Source of the DNA: Kiritimatiellia bacterium
GTDB lineage: Bacteria > Verrucomicrobiota > Kiritimatiellia > SLAD01
Direction of reading: 5' to 3'
Length of the DNA: 7,953 nucleotides
Assembly: GCA_007128275.1 (NCBI GenBank)
Contig: SKXR01000020.1
Location: forward strand, 1 to 7,953
The translations under genes and the position numbers were made by a program. Below the pieces are notes generated by a model. It was given only the letters and a program-made list of their open reading frames with translations, did no database searches and was not told the origin of the DNA. Positions 5,422-7,953 of the stretch are shown here, piece by piece. Every line of letters begins with the position of its first letter. The first letter of the stretch is position 1.

Positions 5422-5458
5422 TTGACCTTAACTCGGCATATGAAGCAAAGTATGCCGA
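5422..5458 (+). promoter_or_regulatory. TTGACC box and 8-bp dyad upstream of mreB
   Basis: TTGACC (5422-5427) resembles a -35 box, but no good -10 box lies 16-18 bp downstream. The perfect inverted repeat TCGGCATA (5433-5440) and TATGCCGA (5451-5458), with 10 bp between, follows at once and ends 35 bp before the mreB start codon. It covers the place where a -10 region or transcript start would be, so it may be an operator or a 5'-leader hairpin controlling mreBCD. Confidence 0.4.
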
Positions 5459-5493
5459 TTTACGGGCTCACACTCTTTTAGGAAGTATTTCGT

Positions 5494-6528
5494 ATGTTTG
5501 GCCGCATTCTTGGCATGTTTTCCAATGATATCGGGATCGATCTCGGTACAGCGAATACCCTCGTTTACGTTCGTGATCGGGGCATCGTATTGCGCGAACC
5601 GTCTGTAGTGGCGATCCAGTCGGGCACGAACCGCGTGCTGGCGGTCGGGGAGGAGGCCAAGCGCATGCTGGGCCGGACGCCCGGCAGTATTGTCGCTATC
5701 CGCCCCCTGAAGTCTGGTGTCATCGCCGATTTCGAGATTACCGAGGCCATGTTGCGATACTTTATCCGCAAGGTGCATAATCGGCGGACGATGGTCAGGC
5801 CGAGGGTCATCATTGCCGTGCCCAGCGGAATTACAGAAGTGGAAAAGCGCGCCGTCAAGGATTCTGCCACCCATGCCGGCGCAAGGGAGGTCTATTTGAT
5901 CGAAGAGCCGATGGCGGCAGCCATCGGAGTGGGGTTGCCGGTTCAAGAGCCGGCGGGGAACATGATCGTGGATATCGGGGGCGGCACCACGGAGGTGGCG
6001 TTGATTTCGCTCGCCGGGATTGTGTTTAGTCGCAGTGTGCGGGTCGGGGGCGACGAGATGGATGAAGCCATTGTCCAGCACATGAAGCGTGTGTACAATT
6101 TGATGATCGGGGAACGCACGGCGGAAGAGGTCAAGATGACGATTGGGTCCGCGTATCCCATGGGCGAAGAAACGGCAATGGAGGTCAAAGGCCGTGACTT
6201 GGTGGCGGGCCTGCCGAAAACGCTCACGATCACATCTGAGGAGATTCGCGAAGCTTTACAGGAACCGGTATCCACGATTGTGGAAGCCGTGCGCATTACG
6301 CTCGAACGTTGTCCCCCCGAATTGTCCGCCGATCTTGTGGATCGCGGGTTGATCTTGGCGGGCGGCGGCGCGCTGTTGAACGGATTGGACAAGCTGATTG
6401 CCGAGCAGACCGGTCTGCCCGTGCACGTGGCCGACGATCCGCTCAGCGCCGTGGCCGAAGGAACCGGCGTGGTGTTGCACGAGCTGAACTTCCTGCGCAA
6501 AATGGCCGGTTCCGATAAGACCATGTGA
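5494..6528 (+). CDS. mreB: Rod-shape-determining actin homologue MreB
   Basis: MreB is a bacterial actin that polymerises with ATP on the inner face of the membrane and directs the side-wall peptidoglycan machinery. The protein has 344 residues (E. coli 347) and aligns from its first residues, with GMFSNDIGIDLGTANT. The phosphate-1 loop is DLGTANT (16-22), the catalytic Glu138 lies in LIEEPMAAAIG, the phosphate-2 loop is DIGGGTTEV starting at Asp160, and the adenosine-binding motif is LAGGGALLNGLD (near 288-299). The N-terminus starts with hydrophobic residues (MFGRILGMF), fitting membrane attachment. AGGAAG at 5480-5485 lies 8 bp before the ATG. mreC follows after 119 bp. DnaK-type or ParM-type proteins are excluded by the length and the MreB-specific motifs. 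All expected functional residues are present. Confidence 0.97.
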   Translation: MFGRILGMFSNDIGIDLGTANTLVYVRDRGIVLREPSVVAIQSGTNRVLAVGEEAKRMLGRTPGSIVAIRPLKSGVIADFEITEAMLRYFIRKVHNRRTMVRPRVIIAVPSGITEVEKRAVKDSATHAGAREVYLIEEPMAAAIGVGLPVQEPAGNMIVDIGGGTTEVALISLAGIVFSRSVRVGGDEMDEAIVQHMKRVYNLMIGERTAEEVKMTIGSAYPMGEETAMEVKGRDLVAGLPKTLTITSEEIREALQEPVSTIVEAVRITLERCPPELSADLVDRGLILAGGGALLNGLDKLIAEQTGLPVHVADDPLSAVAEGTGVVLHELNFLRKMAGSDKTM

Positions 6529-6647
6529 TCTCTCCCGACGCTTCTTGCGTGGACGGCGTCCGTATGGGCACGCTCCATGGACAGCCCCCCTGTACTTCGC
6601 CGTATGGTGTATTGTTGCGTTAATGGATGGTGGGAATAGGTTGAGCG

Positions 6648-7508
6648 GTGAGAGAACGTAATATTTCAATTTGGCTGATTTTGGGCACGGCATTGCTTGT
6701 CGCGCTGAATCTGCCTGAATCCGTCTCGCAGCGGGGCAAATCAGCCATTCGCGAGTTTCTTTCCCCTCTCCAAGGCTTGGTTTCCAGTGTGAACCATAAC
6801 GCGCGCCACTGGCTCGGTGCCGTGCGGGGGTTGGGCGATCTGGCGCTGGACAACCGGAACATGGCGGCCGAGTTAACCCGTTTGCGAAGTGAATTGCGTT
6901 ACTTGGAGGCGTTGGAACAGGAGAATGTGGAGTTGCGGCGGCAACTCGGCTACCTGAGTCGTCCCGAACGAGAACTTATCCCCGCCGAAATCATTGCCCG
7001 CGACATCAGCGGCTGGTGGCAGACGGTGCGCATCGGGAAGGGCTTGGCGGAAGGCATTGAACCACTCATGGCGGTCGTCACACCCGACGGACTGGTCGGG
7101 CGCACGATGAACGTGTCTCCGGGCACGGCGGATGTGCTTCTGATATCCGATCCATCCTGTCGGGTGTCCGCATATCTTCCGCGTACCGAGGCGCATGGTG
7201 TCACCATAGGCCGGGGCTTGTCCGTGCGGGGCCTGCCCCTGTTGCGCATGGAGTTCATCAATAAGAATGTTGAAGTCCGGCCCGGCGATGAAGTGGTCAC
7301 GTCCGGCTTGGGCGGGACGTATCCGAAAGGGATCCTGATTGGATATGTCGAACGCGTCATCATGGACGATAGCGGCTTGTTTCAAGTGGCGGACATCGCA
7401 CCGACGGCGGATATCGGACGGTTGGCGTATTGCTTTGTGGTCGCGGAGCAAGCCGACCCTGTGGAGACGTTGATACGGCGGCGCGATGCGAGGGGCGGCG
7501 CGCTATGA
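6648..7508 (+). CDS. mreC: Rod-shape-determining protein MreC
   Basis: MreC links cytoplasmic MreB and membrane MreD to the periplasmic synthases PBP2 and RodA, and activates PBP2. The protein has 286 residues and a typical layout: a short charged N-terminus, one membrane segment (about residues 6-22), a coiled coil (about 64-103, rich in Leu and Glu, with LEALEQENVELRRQL), then the periplasmic beta-barrel domain with VRIGKG, VVTPDGLVGR, VLLISDPSCRVSAYL, RPGDEVVTSGLGGTYPKGILIG and a final VADIAPTADIGRL. The start is GTG at 6648; an in-frame stop lies directly upstream (6642-6644), so no earlier start is possible. AGG at 6638-6640 is a weak ribosome site. The 119-bp gap after mreB shows no clear terminator or promoter. 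mreD overlaps its stop. Confidence 0.94.
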   Translation: MRERNISIWLILGTALLVALNLPESVSQRGKSAIREFLSPLQGLVSSVNHNARHWLGAVRGLGDLALDNRNMAAELTRLRSELRYLEALEQENVELRRQLGYLSRPERELIPAEIIARDISGWWQTVRIGKGLAEGIEPLMAVVTPDGLVGRTMNVSPGTADVLLISDPSCRVSAYLPRTEAHGVTIGRGLSVRGLPLLRMEFINKNVEVRPGDEVVTSGLGGTYPKGILIGYVERVIMDDSGLFQVADIAPTADIGRLAYCFVVAEQADPVETLIRRRDARGGAL

Positions 7509-7953
7509 ACCTATTGGTGATGCTTTTTCTTATGGTGGCCGGGGCGTTGATTCAGGCCGTGGTTCCCGCATCGCCCGCGTTGGGACTGGCGAAAGTGCCC
7601 GCGCTGGCCGCGATTGTGGTATATTATGCTCTTGCGCGGCATCGTAGGGATATGCTGTGGGCCGCAATCCTGGCCGGATTGGTTCAAGACGGCTTGGGAT
7701 TGATCCCTTTTGGGTACTCCTCATTCGCCTTTTGTGTGATGGGGTTGATGATCGCACGTTTTAAGGAGTTGGTTTTTGTGCACGAAATGTTGACGCATAT
7801 GATATTCGGCGTTCTGATGGCCGCCGGATACACCCTCATATTGTTTGTATTACTCACCTCCACCGGTCTCATCGAAATGCCTGTGTCGCAGGCTTTTCAT
7901 AAAGCCTTTGGCGGCGCTCTGCTGGGCGCCGTGGCGACACCGCTGATCTTTCA
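7505..7953 (+). CDS. mreD: Rod-shape-determining membrane protein MreD (3' end missing)
   Basis: MreD is an integral membrane partner of MreC in the elongasome. The ATG overlaps the mreC stop (ATGA at 7505-7508), indicating translational coupling; AGGGG at 7491-7495 is the likely ribosome site. The 149 codons present give a very hydrophobic protein with segments near residues 1-20, 28-45, 50-68, 72-86, 96-118 and from about 133 on. The family signature GLVQDGLGLIPFGYSSF (a D...PxG motif between membrane segments) is near residues 58-74. Homologues usually have 160-180 residues, so only the end is cut by the window. Identity rests on topology, this motif and the mreBC context. Genes for PBP2 (mrdA) and RodA often follow but cannot be seen here. 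Confidence 0.88.
   Translation, partial: MNLLVMLFLMVAGALIQAVVPASPALGLAKVPALAAIVVYYALARHRRDMLWAAILAGLVQDGLGLIPFGYSSFAFCVMGLMIARFKELVFVHEMLTHMIFGVLMAAGYTLILFVLLTSTGLIEMPVSQAFHKAFGGALLGAVATPLIF

Larger units (their letters stand above)
5062..5493. other. 432-bp divergent intergenic region before mreB
   Basis: There is no convincing gene here; open frames across it simply read through repeats. In order it holds the promoter region of the - strand gene, a short CTTTGC-ATT-GCAAAG hairpin (5141-5155), two diverged copies of a palindromic repeat (5178-5349), a weak nested hairpin (AGCCG 5367-5371, CGC 5375-5377, GCG 5382-5384, CGGCT 5389-5393), TTGACC at 5422-5427 and an 8-bp dyad (5433-5458). Promoters for both divergent transcription units should lie here. 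Confidence 0.7.

Noticed and set aside
5422..5455. Complete sigma-70 promoter TTGACC ... TATGCC for mreB
   Set aside because: The spacer would be 23 bp, too long, and the nearer TATGAA is only 11 bp away; only the TTGACC box and the dyad are reported.
6529..6647. Separate promoter or terminator between mreB and mreC
   Set aside because: Only short chance palindromes (for example GGAC-GGC-GTCC) and no paired -35/-10 boxes; nothing there can be supported.
5943..6693. Long - strand open frames opposite mreB
   Set aside because: Low-complexity Ser/Thr/Arg-rich products antisense to a clear mreB; no start signals.

Overview
The window is an ordinary but well-organised chromosomal segment of a diderm (Gram-negative-type) bacterium: a fatty-acid synthesis (fab) cluster on the + strand, two genes on the - strand, then the start of the cell-shape cluster mreB-mreC-mreD on the + strand. 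The DNA is moderately GC-rich and most genes have Shine-Dalgarno sites. The organism cannot be fixed from this window. A FabD with a GLS (not GHS) nucleophile elbow, together with repeat-rich intergenic DNA, would fit a member of the Planctomycetota-Verrucomicrobiota-Chlamydiota group (for example Kiritimatiellota-like), but this is a weak inference.

Region 1 (1-3603) holds the 3' end of fabH (last 44 residues, starting at the catalytic Asn), then fabD, fabG, acpP and fabF. Together they make the core of type II fatty-acid synthesis: FabD loads malonyl on ACP, FabH starts the chain, FabF elongates it, FabG reduces the 3-keto group, and AcpP carries the chain. All catalytic residues that can be checked are present. 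A 9-bp hairpin separates acpP from fabF and may reduce read-through.

Region 2 (3604-5061) is convergent to the fab cluster. fabF ends in a hairpin followed by a roughly 120-bp imperfect palindrome whose right arm reaches the stop region of maf (nucleotide pyrophosphatase, - strand). Upstream of maf lies an unrecognised - strand gene with an N-terminal winged helix and a C-terminal nucleotidyltransferase-like domain that seems to have lost its metal-binding aspartates. It may be leaderless.

Region 3 (5062-5493) is a 432-bp gene-free stretch with two diverged copies of a palindromic repeat element and, just upstream of mreB, an 8-bp dyad.

Region 4 (5494-7953) is mreB, mreC and the first 149 codons of mreD, which runs off the window. 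These encode the MreB actin filament and its membrane partners in the elongasome.

No new multi-gene system is visible. The non-standard signals are in the DNA between genes: two separate loci (142-221 and 4349-4474) each carry opposed arrays of 7-bp-period repeats around a short core, with different repeat units; a palindromic repeat family lies before mreB; and one regulator-like protein has a degenerate enzyme domain.
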